NCBI GenBank assembly: GCA_002323995.1
Contig: DCQY01000027.1
Location: forward strand, 24,597 to 85,068
Length of the DNA stretch: 60,472 nucleotides
DNA from: Akkermansiaceae bacterium UBA1506
GTDB taxonomy: Bacteria; Verrucomicrobiota; Verrucomicrobiia; Verrucomicrobiales; DEV007
Direction: 5' to 3'
Below the pieces are notes generated by a model. It had not been told where the DNA came from and did not search any database. It saw only the letters and a list, made by a program, of their open reading frames with translations. This document shows, one piece after another, positions 44,080 to 53,090 of the stretch (position 1 is its first letter; each line of letters opens with the position of its first letter). The position numbers and the translations under genes are program-made.

Positions 44080-47000
44080 CTACCGATCGCTAACTCGTTT
44101 TGGGTCTGGTTTCTTCCGTTTCTGGAAGGCGGAGATTTCGGTTTTGAGGACTTCAACTGCTTTTTCAATCTGGCGGTCTTTCCCTTTGGGCAGTTCCCCC
44201 GGTTCATTCCAGACGAGAAAGTCAGGTTTAGCACCATTCATTTCCATGTCGGCTCCATCGCTGAGACGGAACCAGCCGCGAAAGGGGATTCGGAGCGTGC
44301 CGACGTCCATGATTTGTGAGGAGCCGGTCGAGATGACGCCGCCGGACGTAGTGACTCCGACAAGTTTCCCACGATCGAGATGTTTCACCGCATGACTGAA
44401 AATCTCAGCGTTTGAAAAACTATTCTGATTGCAGAGAACCGTGATTGGTTTGCTCCAGGTTGCATAGACGCGCCGATCCTGAGGATAGCCCGCTGATCCG
44501 CCGCGCGGAACTGTAAACGCATGATCAGGAGGAGTCAGGACAGTTAGCAAGTGATCTGCTGTAAACCCTCCTCCATTGTTTCTTACGTCAATAATGAGAC
44601 CGTCTTTCCCGGCCCCCTCGGCATAGATCTCTTCTTCGAATTTGATAAACTCATTCCATTGCATGCGCGGCACGCAGACATAGCCGATCTTTCCTTCGCC
44701 TAGCTTTTCGACCATCTCGCGATTTTGACGAATGAGGTCAGATTTCATTAAGTTTCGAATGGTGGTGTAGGTGACGGGTCGCAATGAGACTTCGCGGTTT
44801 TCCTGTTTCTCGTTTTTGGGCTCTGGTTCACCCTTCTCGGACTTGTTTGGAGGAAGAGTCTGAACCGAGAGCCGGATGTCGCGTTCCAGAGGTCCGTTGA
44901 GAAGAGTCGTCAGATCCGTCTTTCGATCCACTTTGGTTCCGTCGATTTCGAGAATAATTTCCCCAGGTTGAAGCCGACTGCCCTCTTGGTCTGCGGGGCC
45001 CGTGGAAACGACCTTCTTGATCTTGAGGCCTGGGCCATCGAAGAAAGTATCCCAAGTTACTCCGAGGTGAGCAGTCGTGGGAGTCCAGCCTCCTGCTGGT
45101 TTCCACGGGGTCTCGCCAAAGGCATTTGAAGAGGCCGTGAATCCTAGGTGCGACCCATTCAATTCGCCCAGCATCATACCGACAACCCGATCAAAGACTT
45201 GATTGTCGGCAGCTTCCGCTGCGATGGGAGCATACTTCTCGCCAATCTTCTCCCAGTCGAGATTGTTCAGTTTCGGGTCATACCAGATTCTTCCCATGGT
45301 TCGCCAGATCTGGCGAAACGCGGTGCGGCGGTATTCGACTCGGTCGAGTTCCTGACGAGCGCGGAAAGAATATGATTTGGAAGTGCCTTTGCTAAGAGAG
45401 GAGGGGACGCCATCAACGAGCCAAAGAATGGTGTCGTCTCTGGCAATCCATTGAGCAAGAGAGCCACGCTTTGAAGATAGCGTTGCAGGCGTTGTGAGCT
45501 TGTCTGGGAAAGTGACGTAGTAGGTGGCATCGTTATTCTTGATCTTGGCTCCGAAAGCAAGGCGCTTGGAGTCGTGGGACCAGAATATATTTTTCTCGGT
45601 TGAATCCGGGATCGAGATTCGGCGGATGCGCTCGTAGATTCCTTCGAAGTCAATCTTGACCTCTGGTAGTTTGGGTTCTGGCTTGGCCGGAGGCTTCTCT
45701 TCTTTCTTGTTCTCAGAGTCGGATGCTGTCTTCTCGTCTAACTCGTTTTTTTGCGTCGCTCCTTGCTTCCCGGGAACGGGCTCCTTCGTAGTGGCTGAAT
45801 TTGGTTCGGGTGCCTTCGTTTTGGGGGCCGATGGAGGCGCTTGTTCCGGATCAGCAGGCGTTCCCTTTGGAACAGGATTTACCTTCTTCGGTTCAGGCGA
45901 AGGGGCTCGCGGTTTCGGTGGAGTCGCCTTCTTGCGTTCCTTTGACATCTTGGTTAGGGCATCTTTGAGGGCTCGGTCTCGGCTGTCTTCTTCTTCGTCA
46001 GATCGCGAGAGATAGACGTAATAAATGTCCGTTTCCTTTTCGAAGCGCCTCCCTGTGAAGGCGAGAATCTTTCCGTTTGGCGACCACTTAGGGTTGCTAT
46101 CGGAATCTGGATGACGGGACAAATTGTAGGGCTCTCGTTTTCCGTCTGCAGAAGCAATCCAGATATCGCGATTAAAATCTGAGTCGCTCTTGGCGTAGGC
46201 GATCCATTTTCCGTCTGGAGACCAGTCGTATTGCATGGAGCTCCAGGACTCGATGAGAAGTTTTGCATTCTCACCATCGGGATCAGAGGTCCAGAGATCT
46301 CCCCTCCCAACGTGATAGCAGATTCTCTCTCCTCCTGGAACAAAGGTTAGATCGTGTTTCGCCTTTCCATCGTTGGTAATCTGGGATTCTTTGAACTCGC
46401 GGTTCTGCCACCAGTAGCTCTCGGCCTCAGCTCTTTGGGCGGACCAGATATCTGTTGTTTGCCCATCATCCCGGATAAAGAGGACGGATTTTCCGTCGGG
46501 GCTCATGACCGGTTCTCGCTCCTCGGCTGCTGTTTTAGTGATGGGGACGGGCTCCTTAAGCTCTGTATCCATGATCCAGATATCGCCTCCTGCAGCGAAC
46601 GCCATTTCCAAGCCATCACGACTAAAGCTGAGATTGGTAGCCTTTGTCAGAGTTCGCCTGAGGATAGGATCTCTCGTGAGGTCTCCGCTGGGGAACAGGG
46701 AGATCTTTTGAGGTCTCGCTGTTTTGCCCTCCGTCTTGGACAACCGAAAGAATTCGAATCCTGATCGATAGGTGATAGTCGAGCCGTCTCGGGAGACAGT
46801 GGGCAGCAGGGCGGGATCTGTTTTTTGGGGTGCTAATTCCTTTTCTTCTCCCGACTCGAGGTCGCAACTCCAGATAGAAAAGAGGCCGCTTTCGCCATGA
46901 TCTCCTGTGTAGTAGAACCCAGAGCCGTCCTCGTTCCAAACTGGTGAGCTTGCTCCCGTTTCGCGGGAAATAATCTTGGTGAATTTTACCTGGTCACTTT

Positions 47001-47634
47001 CGAGGTTTTCAGCCATCCATATCTGGGAAGAGCGTGACCCTCGGTAGCCTCTCCGGTAGAGGTCTCTACCTTCCCGTGTGAAAAGTAGCTTCTTGCCATT
47101 GGGCGAGAGTGAAGCTGTTCCGAAGCTGTGTTCCGCGTCGAATAATAAAATTTCTGCGGTGCGAGCCTCGAGGGAGACGCGATAGAATCGATAGGCGCTT
47201 CGCGAATTAAAATCTCGCCGTCCACGGATGACGATTGACTTACCATCGGGATACCAATCGACCCCTCGCGACCCTTCGCTGTGAAAGGTCACCTGGCGTG
47301 GTAGGCCGCCTTTCAACGGAATGGTAAACACCTGATCTGCTCCGGTTCGTTCGCTCGTGAAGGCGAGCGTTTCTCCATCGGGAGAAAATAGAGGGAATCC
47401 GTCAACTGCGGGATGAGTCGTAATTCGCCGAGCATCCCCACCCTCGGAAGAGGCAATCCAGATATCTCCTGCCCACGCAAAAGACAGCTGGGAACCGTCT
47501 GGAGAGAGAGCAGGCATCGTCGCCAACCGAATTGGATCGGTGACCTCTGCCTCCTGAGCCGGAGAGAAGTTTTTGAATCCGGAAAGAAGCAAAAGCCATA
47601 GTAAGAAACAGTGAGGCCTGGAAATATGACTCAT
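44080..47634 (-). CDS. Exported tricorn protease homologue (S41 family)
   Basis: A 1,184-residue protein with a signal peptide (FLLWLLLLSGF). Residues about 35-560 form WD40/TolB-like propeller blades with many SPDG repeats, as in tricorn protease. A Pro/Lys/Glu-rich low-complexity linker (about 560-660) follows, then a beta/core domain, a PDZ domain (LGVTWDTFFDGPGLKIKKVV) and an S41 serine-protease domain. Catalytic candidates are His in GELNGSHLGF and Ser in NQNSFSNAEIF. Tricorn degrades peptides from other proteases; an exported version probably digests extracellular peptides. It diverges from a solute-binding lipoprotein. Confidence 0.9.
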   Translation of the reverse strand: MSHISRPHCFLLWLLLLSGFKNFSPAQEAEVTDPIRLATMPALSPDGSQLSFAWAGDIWIASSEGGDARRITTHPAVDGFPLFSPDGETLAFTSERTGADQVFTIPLKGGLPRQVTFHSEGSRGVDWYPDGKSIVIRGRRDFNSRSAYRFYRVSLEARTAEILLFDAEHSFGTASLSPNGKKLLFTREGRDLYRRGYRGSRSSQIWMAENLESDQVKFTKIISRETGASSPVWNEDGSGFYYTGDHGESGLFSIWSCDLESGEEKELAPQKTDPALLPTVSRDGSTITYRSGFEFFRLSKTEGKTARPQKISLFPSGDLTRDPILRRTLTKATNLSFSRDGLEMAFAAGGDIWIMDTELKEPVPITKTAAEEREPVMSPDGKSVLFIRDDGQTTDIWSAQRAEAESYWWQNREFKESQITNDGKAKHDLTFVPGGERICYHVGRGDLWTSDPDGENAKLLIESWSSMQYDWSPDGKWIAYAKSDSDFNRDIWIASADGKREPYNLSRHPDSDSNPKWSPNGKILAFTGRRFEKETDIYYVYLSRSDEEEDSRDRALKDALTKMSKERKKATPPKPRAPSPEPKKVNPVPKGTPADPEQAPPSAPKTKAPEPNSATTKEPVPGKQGATQKNELDEKTASDSENKKEEKPPAKPEPKLPEVKIDFEGIYERIRRISIPDSTEKNIFWSHDSKRLAFGAKIKNNDATYYVTFPDKLTTPATLSSKRGSLAQWIARDDTILWLVDGVPSSLSKGTSKSYSFRARQELDRVEYRRTAFRQIWRTMGRIWYDPKLNNLDWEKIGEKYAPIAAEAADNQVFDRVVGMMLGELNGSHLGFTASSNAFGETPWKPAGGWTPTTAHLGVTWDTFFDGPGLKIKKVVSTGPADQEGSRLQPGEIILEIDGTKVDRKTDLTTLLNGPLERDIRLSVQTLPPNKSEKGEPEPKNEKQENREVSLRPVTYTTIRNLMKSDLIRQNREMVEKLGEGKIGYVCVPRMQWNEFIKFEEEIYAEGAGKDGLIIDVRNNGGGFTADHLLTVLTPPDHAFTVPRGGSAGYPQDRRVYATWSKPITVLCNQNSFSNAEIFSHAVKHLDRGKLVGVTTSGGVISTGSSQIMDVGTLRIPFRGWFRLSDGADMEMNGAKPDFLVWNEPGELPKGKDRQIEKAVEVLKTEISAFQKRKKPDPKRVSDR

Positions 47635-47785
47635 GATGGCAAAAGAGGTGTCTTGTTGGGGGATTGTGAACGAGTCCTTATCTGCTGTCGAATTCTCATT
47701 GGAGATTCTTCGAGCGCAAAGCGGCTAACCGAATTCCTTGAGGCGTATGGTTGCCTCTCGGCTCATATGATTGAAAGTGGTCGCT

Positions 47786-48601
47786 ATGACGGTTTTTCGA
47801 TTCCTTTCCCACTCGTTTTTTCTTCTTTTTGGAGTTCTTGTTATAGTGACTGTTTTTTCGTCTTGCCGAGGAGGTTCCGGTAGCGGGAATACGCTGGTCG
47901 TGGGAATGGAACTTGCCTATCCACCTTTCGAAATGCGTGGCCCAGACAATGAGCCCGACGGAATTAGCGTTCGGATGGCTGAGGACCTAGCTGCGTTCAT
48001 GGGCAAGGAACTGGAAATCAGGGACGTGGAATGGAACGGGATTATTCCTGCGCTCCAGTCCGGTAAGATCGATTTGATTATCTCATCCATGACCCGGACC
48101 CCGGAGCGTGAACGGGCCATCGCCTTCTCTGACGGCTATGTTACCAACGGCCTGTGCATGCTGGTGGGTAATGATTCCTCAATCCAAACCATTGATGATC
48201 TTGAACCCGGAAAGGCAAGGGTGGCCGTGAAAATGGCGACCACTGGTCATCAATGGGCGACGTCCAATCTAAGCGGGGTCGAACTAATCAAACTCGACGA
48301 GGCCGCTAAATGCGCTCTTGAGGTTGTCCAAGGGAAAGCGGATGCATTCATCTACGATCAAATTTCAATTTATCAATTTTGGAAACAGAATGAGGAAAAG
48401 ACGCGCCCCATCCTCAGCCCAATTCGCGAGGAGACATGGGCTATCGGGCTTAGGCGAGAGGACGAGGCTCTTTTAGTCGAGGTGAATGCTTTCCTTAAAA
48501 GCTACCGTGAAGCCGGAAAGTTCGATGAACTCGGATTGCAGTACATGGCCGAGCAGAAGGCTGCCTTTGAATCGATGGGCGTCCCTTTTATTTTCCATTG
48601 A
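47786..48601 (+). CDS. Solute-binding lipoprotein of an ABC transporter (SBP family 3)
   Basis: About 271 residues from the ATG at 47786; an in-frame TTG at 47771 adds five residues. The N-terminus is a lipoprotein signal (LLFGVLVIVTVFSSC), then a family-3 substrate-binding domain: LVVGMELAYPPFEM, GISVRMAEDLAAFMGKELEI, EWNGIIPALQSGKIDLIISSMT and an AFIYDQ/REETWAIGL C-terminal half. It resembles polar-amino-acid binding proteins. No permease or ATPase is adjacent, so it may work with a distant ABC system. dnaK follows after 278 bases. Confidence 0.88.
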   Translation: MTVFRFLSHSFFLLFGVLVIVTVFSSCRGGSGSGNTLVVGMELAYPPFEMRGPDNEPDGISVRMAEDLAAFMGKELEIRDVEWNGIIPALQSGKIDLIISSMTRTPERERAIAFSDGYVTNGLCMLVGNDSSIQTIDDLEPGKARVAVKMATTGHQWATSNLSGVELIKLDEAAKCALEVVQGKADAFIYDQISIYQFWKQNEEKTRPILSPIREETWAIGLRREDEALLVEVNAFLKSYREAGKFDELGLQYMAEQKAAFESMGVPFIFH

Positions 48602-48765
48602 GTCAGAGTTGTAGGTTAAGAGGCTGAGAGTGCCATTATGACGCACCAATCTGGTCGCACCTGAGACAAATAGGCGCGCTTCACCGGGAATTGGGTAGCA
48701 ATAAGAGAGGTAAGATAACTCCAAACTTATTGATTAAGAGCGGGTTAAGAGAAAATCCAATCGAT

Positions 48766-48780
48766 TGGCACATTGATTGC
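48766..48780 (+). promoter_or_regulatory. Candidate sigma-54 promoter upstream of dnaK
   Basis: TGGCAC, five bases, TTGC: the full -24/-12 consensus, with GG and GC separated by exactly 10 bases. It lies 99 bases before the dnaK start, predicting a transcript start near 48791. No sigma-70 hexamer pair of comparable quality and no CIRCE element is seen in the same gap, but an activator site has not been identified. Confidence 0.5.
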
Positions 48781-48879
48781 GCCCTTAACGGGGAAAGAAA
48801 ATAGCGGCTCGCCATCGATGGTTCAAACTACCCGGCAGCCCAAAAAACCAACCGATCCCATCGGTAGAAAGAAAAAAAT

Positions 48880-50850
48880 ATGAGCAAAATTCTTGGAATT
48901 GACTTGGGAACAACAAATTCCTGTATGTCAGTGATGGAAGGCGGGCAGCCGGCAGTTCTTGAGAATGCCGAAGGTGGCCGCACGACGCCTTCTGTGGTGG
49001 CATTTAGTAAGGACGGCGAGCGCCTCGTTGGCCAGGCAGCAAAACGCCAAGCCATCACCAATCCAAAAAATACCATCTTTTCGGCGAAGCGACTGATTGG
49101 ACGAAAGTTTGATGAGTTGGCTGAGGAGGAAAAAAAGACGCCCTACGAGATCGTTAAAGCCAGTAACGGTGATGCTCACATCCAAGTCGAAGTGGGCGGC
49201 GAGTCCAAAACCTACAGCCCGCAGGAAATTTCTGCTATGATCCTCAGCAAACTTAAGGCTGATGCTGAGTCTAAACTTGGGGAATCGATCACCGAAGCTG
49301 TGATTACGGTTCCGGCCTATTTTAACGATTCTCAGCGAAACGCGACCAAGGCCGCTGGCGAAATTGCAGGTCTCGATGTGAAACGAATTGTCAACGAACC
49401 GACCGCTGCTGCGCTGGCTTATGGTCTCGACAAGCAGGGGGAAGAAAAGATCGCCGTATATGATCTTGGTGGTGGAACTTTCGACATCTCAGTTCTCGAA
49501 ATTGATGAGGGTTTCTTTGAGGTTCTTGCCACGGATGGAGATACCCAACTCGGTGGTGATGACTGGGATAATGCTATCATAAGCTCGATTGTAGATCAGT
49601 TTAAGTCAGACACTTCAATTGATCTTAACGGCCAGCCCGACGCTCTTCAGCGTATTAAGGAAGAGGCAGAAAAGGCAAAGATTGCGCTCTCTTCGGCGCA
49701 GAATTACGAGATCAACCTTCCGTTCATTACGGCCGATCAAAGTGGCCCCAAGCATATTCAGCAGACCCTGACCCGTTCTCAGCTTGAGCAGATGACCGAC
49801 CATCTTTTCGAGCGAACCAAGCGTCCTGTGACTTCGTGCCTGAAGGAGGCCGGTGTTTCCGCCGGTGACATTGATGAACTTGTTCTTGTCGGTGGCATGA
49901 CTCGAATGCCGAAGGTGGTCGATACAGCCAAGGAGCTTGCCGGTAAGGATCCTCACCAAGGAGTGAACCCCGATGAGGTGGTTGCTGTAGGAGCTGCGAT
50001 CCAAGGCGGGGTTCTCGCTAAAGATCCAACGCTCGGGGATGTGGTGTTACTCGACGTGACCCCGCTCTCACTCTCTATCGAGACCATGGGTGGCATTGCC
50101 ACTCCTATGATCGAGCGCAACACGACAATTCCAGCGAAGAAATCCCAGGTGTTCTCTACTGCGGCTGACAACCAGCCTTCTGTTGATATTGTGGTCTGCC
50201 AAGGAGAGCGAAAAATGGTTTCTGACAACAAGATGTTAGGCAACTTTCGGTTGGATGGCATCAATGCGGCTCCTCGTGGAATGCCTCAGATTGAGGTGAC
50301 CTTTGATATCGATCGCAATGGTATCCTTAAGGTTTCTGCAAAAGACAAAGAAACTGGCAAGGAGCAAAACATTTCCATTGAGGGATCGTCAGGTCTTAGT
50401 GATGACGAGATCGAAAAGGCTAAGCAGGAGGCAGAGCAGTATGCTGATGCGGATAAAGAAAAGGCTGAGGGAATCGAGATTCGCAACACGGCGGATAACG
50501 CAGTTTACACCGTGAAAAAGCAACTTGAGGAACTTGGCGACCAACTCCCTGCCGAAGCTAAAGCTGAAATCGATCCGCTCGTTGCTGACGTCGAAGAGGC
50601 CCTAAAGGGAGACGACAACGATAAGATTAAAGAAGCCTCGGATGCCCTCCAGAACAAGTTTGGAGAGTTGGCAGCCGCTGCTCAGCAAGCAGCTGCCGGA
50701 GCTGGCGTTGACCCTGCGGCGGCCGCTGCCGCTGCTGCTGCAGGCGCCGGTGGAGCTGCTGCCGGTTCAGACGACAGTTCTGAAGAGCCCAAACAGGCTA
50801 AAGGAAACGTCGTGGATGCGGAATTTGAGGAAGTCAGTGAAGACAAGTAA
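48880..50850 (+). CDS. dnaK: Chaperone DnaK (Hsp70)
   Basis: A 656-residue Hsp70. Nucleotide-binding domain (about 1-385): GIDLGTTNSCMSVMEGG, YDLGGGTFDISVLEI, LVGGMTRMPKV. Substrate-binding domain follows (DVTPLSLSIETMGG onward), then the helical lid with an Ala/Gly-rich stretch and the terminal GNVVDAEFEEV motif. It folds proteins with DnaJ and GrpE. No grpE or dnaJ is adjacent; a CbpA-type DnaJ is 36 kb away. A purine-rich leader (AGAAAGAAAAAAAT) precedes the ATG. groES and groEL follow on the same strand. Confidence 0.97.
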   Translation: MSKILGIDLGTTNSCMSVMEGGQPAVLENAEGGRTTPSVVAFSKDGERLVGQAAKRQAITNPKNTIFSAKRLIGRKFDELAEEEKKTPYEIVKASNGDAHIQVEVGGESKTYSPQEISAMILSKLKADAESKLGESITEAVITVPAYFNDSQRNATKAAGEIAGLDVKRIVNEPTAAALAYGLDKQGEEKIAVYDLGGGTFDISVLEIDEGFFEVLATDGDTQLGGDDWDNAIISSIVDQFKSDTSIDLNGQPDALQRIKEEAEKAKIALSSAQNYEINLPFITADQSGPKHIQQTLTRSQLEQMTDHLFERTKRPVTSCLKEAGVSAGDIDELVLVGGMTRMPKVVDTAKELAGKDPHQGVNPDEVVAVGAAIQGGVLAKDPTLGDVVLLDVTPLSLSIETMGGIATPMIERNTTIPAKKSQVFSTAADNQPSVDIVVCQGERKMVSDNKMLGNFRLDGINAAPRGMPQIEVTFDIDRNGILKVSAKDKETGKEQNISIEGSSGLSDDEIEKAKQEAEQYADADKEKAEGIEIRNTADNAVYTVKKQLEELGDQLPAEAKAEIDPLVADVEEALKGDDNDKIKEASDALQNKFGELAAAAQQAAAGAGVDPAAAAAAAAAGAGGAAAGSDDSSEEPKQAKGNVVDAEFEEVSEDK

Positions 50851-51015
50851 ATGAACCAATTTGCTTCGCATTTCGTAGGGGATGCGAGGGATTACAATAC
50901 CGCGGATCGTCGGCCCGCTCCTGAAGAAAGTCCTTCCAGAGGCGTGCCCAACGAACTGCGGAATTTCAACCAAAACAAAACCAAAACAAACCTAACCAAC
51001 AATAATGGCAACTAA
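50851..51015 (+). CDS. Possible 54-codon ORF linking dnaK and groES
   Basis: An open frame starts at an ATG immediately after the dnaK stop (TAA ATG) and ends 11 bases inside groES. The product would be hydrophilic with an Asn/Lys/Thr-rich end (FNQNKTKTNLTNNNGN). Its position fits translational coupling across the gap, but no homologue is known to me, and its second half is the AC-rich leader of groES, so it may be chance. Confidence 0.2.
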   Translation: MNQFASHFVGDARDYNTADRRPAPEESPSRGVPNELRNFNQNKTKTNLTNNNGN

Positions 51016-51298
51016 CATCACACCTCTCGGAACTCGCGTTCTCGTGAAGCGTATCGAGCTCGAAGAGCAGAAGTCTGAAGGCGGTATTTTCCTCCCTGAC
51101 ACTGCCAAGGAAAAACCTCAGGAAGCTGAGGTCGTCGCACTCGGAAACGGCAAAAACGAAGACGGTGAAGTCGTCGAGTTTTCTGTCAGCGTGGGCGACC
51201 AAGTGCTCATCTCCAAGTATGGAGGAACTGAAGTCAAGGTCGGTGGCGACGAATGCGTCATCGTCAACGAAAGCGATATTCTCGGTATCCTTTCCTAA
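51005..51298 (+). CDS. groES: Co-chaperonin GroES
   Basis: A 97-residue GroES (Hsp10), normal length. Typical segments are TPLGTRVLVKRIELEEQKS, GGIFLPDTAKEKPQEAEVVALG and DQVLISKYGGTEVKV. It forms the heptameric lid of the GroEL chamber. The ATG is preceded by an AC-rich, G-poor leader without a Shine-Dalgarno sequence. groEL follows after 70 bases with a similar leader. Confidence 0.96.
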   Translation: MATNITPLGTRVLVKRIELEEQKSEGGIFLPDTAKEKPQEAEVVALGNGKNEDGEVVEFSVSVGDQVLISKYGGTEVKVGGDECVIVNESDILGILS

Positions 51299-51368
51299 TA
51301 TCTAACCGGGTTCGGTCAATGACCCAACTCTCCTAAATTTCAACAAACAAAAAACCTAATAAAACAAC

Positions 51369-52997
51369 ATGGCTAAACAATTGTCATTCGACGAAGAAGC
51401 ACGTCATGCTCTCCTTTCCGGTGCGCAAAAGCTTGCACGCGCGGTCAAGGCGACACTCGGACCTGCAGGACGCAATGTCATTCTCGACAAGAAATTCGGC
51501 AGCCCTACGATCACCAAAGACGGTGTGACGGTGGCTAAAGAAATCGAGCTGGACAACGCATACGAAAACATGGGCGCCCAGCTCATTAAGGAGGTTTCCT
51601 CCAAAACTTCCGACATTGCTGGTGACGGAACGACAACGGCGACTGTTCTTGCGGAAGCAATCTACAGCGAAGGTCTCCGCAATGTGACCGCCGGTGCTAA
51701 CCCTACCAGCCTTCAGCGCGGTATCCTCAAAGCTTCCGATGCCCTCGTTGCAGAGCTTCAGAAGATCTCTACTGAGGTCACTGACACCAAAGAAATTGCT
51801 CAGGTGGCGACCGTTTCTGCCAACTGGGACCAAGAGATTGGTGACATCATCGCCGACGCGATGGACAAAGTGGGCAAGGACGGCACAATCACAGTCGAGG
51901 AGGCCAAGGGAATCGAAACTACTCTCGACGTTGTCGAAGGTATGCAGTTCGACAAGGGTTACCTCTCTCCCTACATGGTGACTGACACCGATGGGATGGT
52001 GGCTGACCTTGACGACGTTCTGATCCTCATCCACGAGAAGAAGATATCGAACTTGAAGGATATGCTTCCCCTCCTCGAGAAAGTTGCCCAAAGCGGTAAG
52101 CCGTTCCTCATCATCGCTGAGGATGTTGAAGGTGAAGCTCTGGCAACTCTCGTGGTGAACAAGATCCGTGGCACTCTGAACGTGGCTGCCGTTAAGGCTC
52201 CTGGTTTCGGCGATCGCCGTAAAGCCATGCTTGAAGACATCGCCATCCTCACCGGTGGCCGCGTCATTACCGAAGATCTCGGCATCAAGCTGGAGAATGT
52301 AACGGTTGATGACCTTGGCTCTGCCAAGTCTGTCAAAATCACCAAGGAAGAAACGACTATCATTGAAGGTGCTGGCGGCAGCGATGCAATCAGCGGGCGC
52401 GTCTCCCAGATTCGTCGTCAGATCGAAGAAACCACTTCCGACTATGACCGTGAGAAGCTCCAAGAGCGTCTTGCTAAACTTGCCGGTGGTGTAGCAGTGA
52501 TCAATGTTGGCGCTGCCACTGAGACTGAGATGAAAGAAAAGAAGGCTCGTGTTGAAGATGCCTTGCACGCTACCCGCGCCGCTGTCGAGGAAGGTATCGT
52601 TCCTGGTGGTGGTACAGCTCTAATCCGCGCTCAGGGTGGCGTTGGTGAACTCGGTCTAGAAGGTGACGAGGAAACTGGTGCTGACATCGTAAGGCGCGCT
52701 ATCGAAGCTCCGTTGCGACAGCTCTCCGCTAACGCAGGTCGCGAAGGTGCCCTTATCGTTGAGCACGTTAAGAACGAGTCCGGTAATGTTGGTTACAACG
52801 TCGCCACCGATACCTACGAAGACCTCGTAGCTGGTGGTGTGGTTGACCCAACTAAGGTGACACGCAGCGCTCTTCAGAACGCCGCTTCTATCTCCGGGCT
52901 TCTCCTTACTACAGAATGTCTCATCTCCGACATCCCGGAGCCTGAGGCTGCTGGTGAAGCACACGGCCACGACCACGGCATGGGTGGCATGATGTAA
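51369..52997 (+). CDS. groEL: Chaperonin GroEL
   Basis: A 542-residue Hsp60. ATP-site segments are present: ATLGPAGRNVIL, KDGVTVAKEIEL, SDIAGDGTTTATVLA. The body shows AAVEEGIVPGGGTALI. The tail, GHDHGMGGMM, combines the usual Gly-Met repeat with His residues. Length is normal. It is the last gene of the dnaK-groES-groEL run and is followed by a strong terminator. The leader is AC-rich with no Shine-Dalgarno. Confidence 0.97.
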   Translation: MAKQLSFDEEARHALLSGAQKLARAVKATLGPAGRNVILDKKFGSPTITKDGVTVAKEIELDNAYENMGAQLIKEVSSKTSDIAGDGTTTATVLAEAIYSEGLRNVTAGANPTSLQRGILKASDALVAELQKISTEVTDTKEIAQVATVSANWDQEIGDIIADAMDKVGKDGTITVEEAKGIETTLDVVEGMQFDKGYLSPYMVTDTDGMVADLDDVLILIHEKKISNLKDMLPLLEKVAQSGKPFLIIAEDVEGEALATLVVNKIRGTLNVAAVKAPGFGDRRKAMLEDIAILTGGRVITEDLGIKLENVTVDDLGSAKSVKITKEETTIIEGAGGSDAISGRVSQIRRQIEETTSDYDREKLQERLAKLAGGVAVINVGAATETEMKEKKARVEDALHATRAAVEEGIVPGGGTALIRAQGGVGELGLEGDEETGADIVRRAIEAPLRQLSANAGREGALIVEHVKNESGNVGYNVATDTYEDLVAGGVVDPTKVTRSALQNAASISGLLLTTECLISDIPEPEAAGEAHGHDHGMGGMM

Positions 52998-53048
52998 TCT
53001 TGCCGCCAGGTTTCGGATCGTGAATTTCGCGGTCCGAATCTGAATTTC

Positions 53049-53090
53049 AAGCCGGGCGCTCTGAAAGGGGCGTCCGGCTTTTTATTTTTT
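53049..53090 (+). terminator. Intrinsic terminator after groEL
   Basis: A 10-bp GC-rich stem (AAGCCGGGCG with CGTCCGGCTT, one G-U pair) and a 12-base loop are followed directly by TTTATTTTTT. It lies 51 bases past the groEL stop. This is the clearest intrinsic terminator in the window. Confidence 0.9.

Noticed and set aside
47611..47883. 90-codon plus-strand frame across the tricorn/lipoprotein divergent gap
   Set aside because: Overlaps the lipoprotein signal in another frame and looks like non-coding sequence.
48602..51004. CIRCE operator (HrcA site) before dnaK or groES
   Set aside because: No TTAGCACTC-N9-GAGTGCTAA-like sequence was found; only a 4-bp GTGC/GCAC repeat near 48630.
51384..52568. 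Long open frame on the minus strand opposite groEL
   Set aside because: An antisense artefact of the codon usage of groEL.
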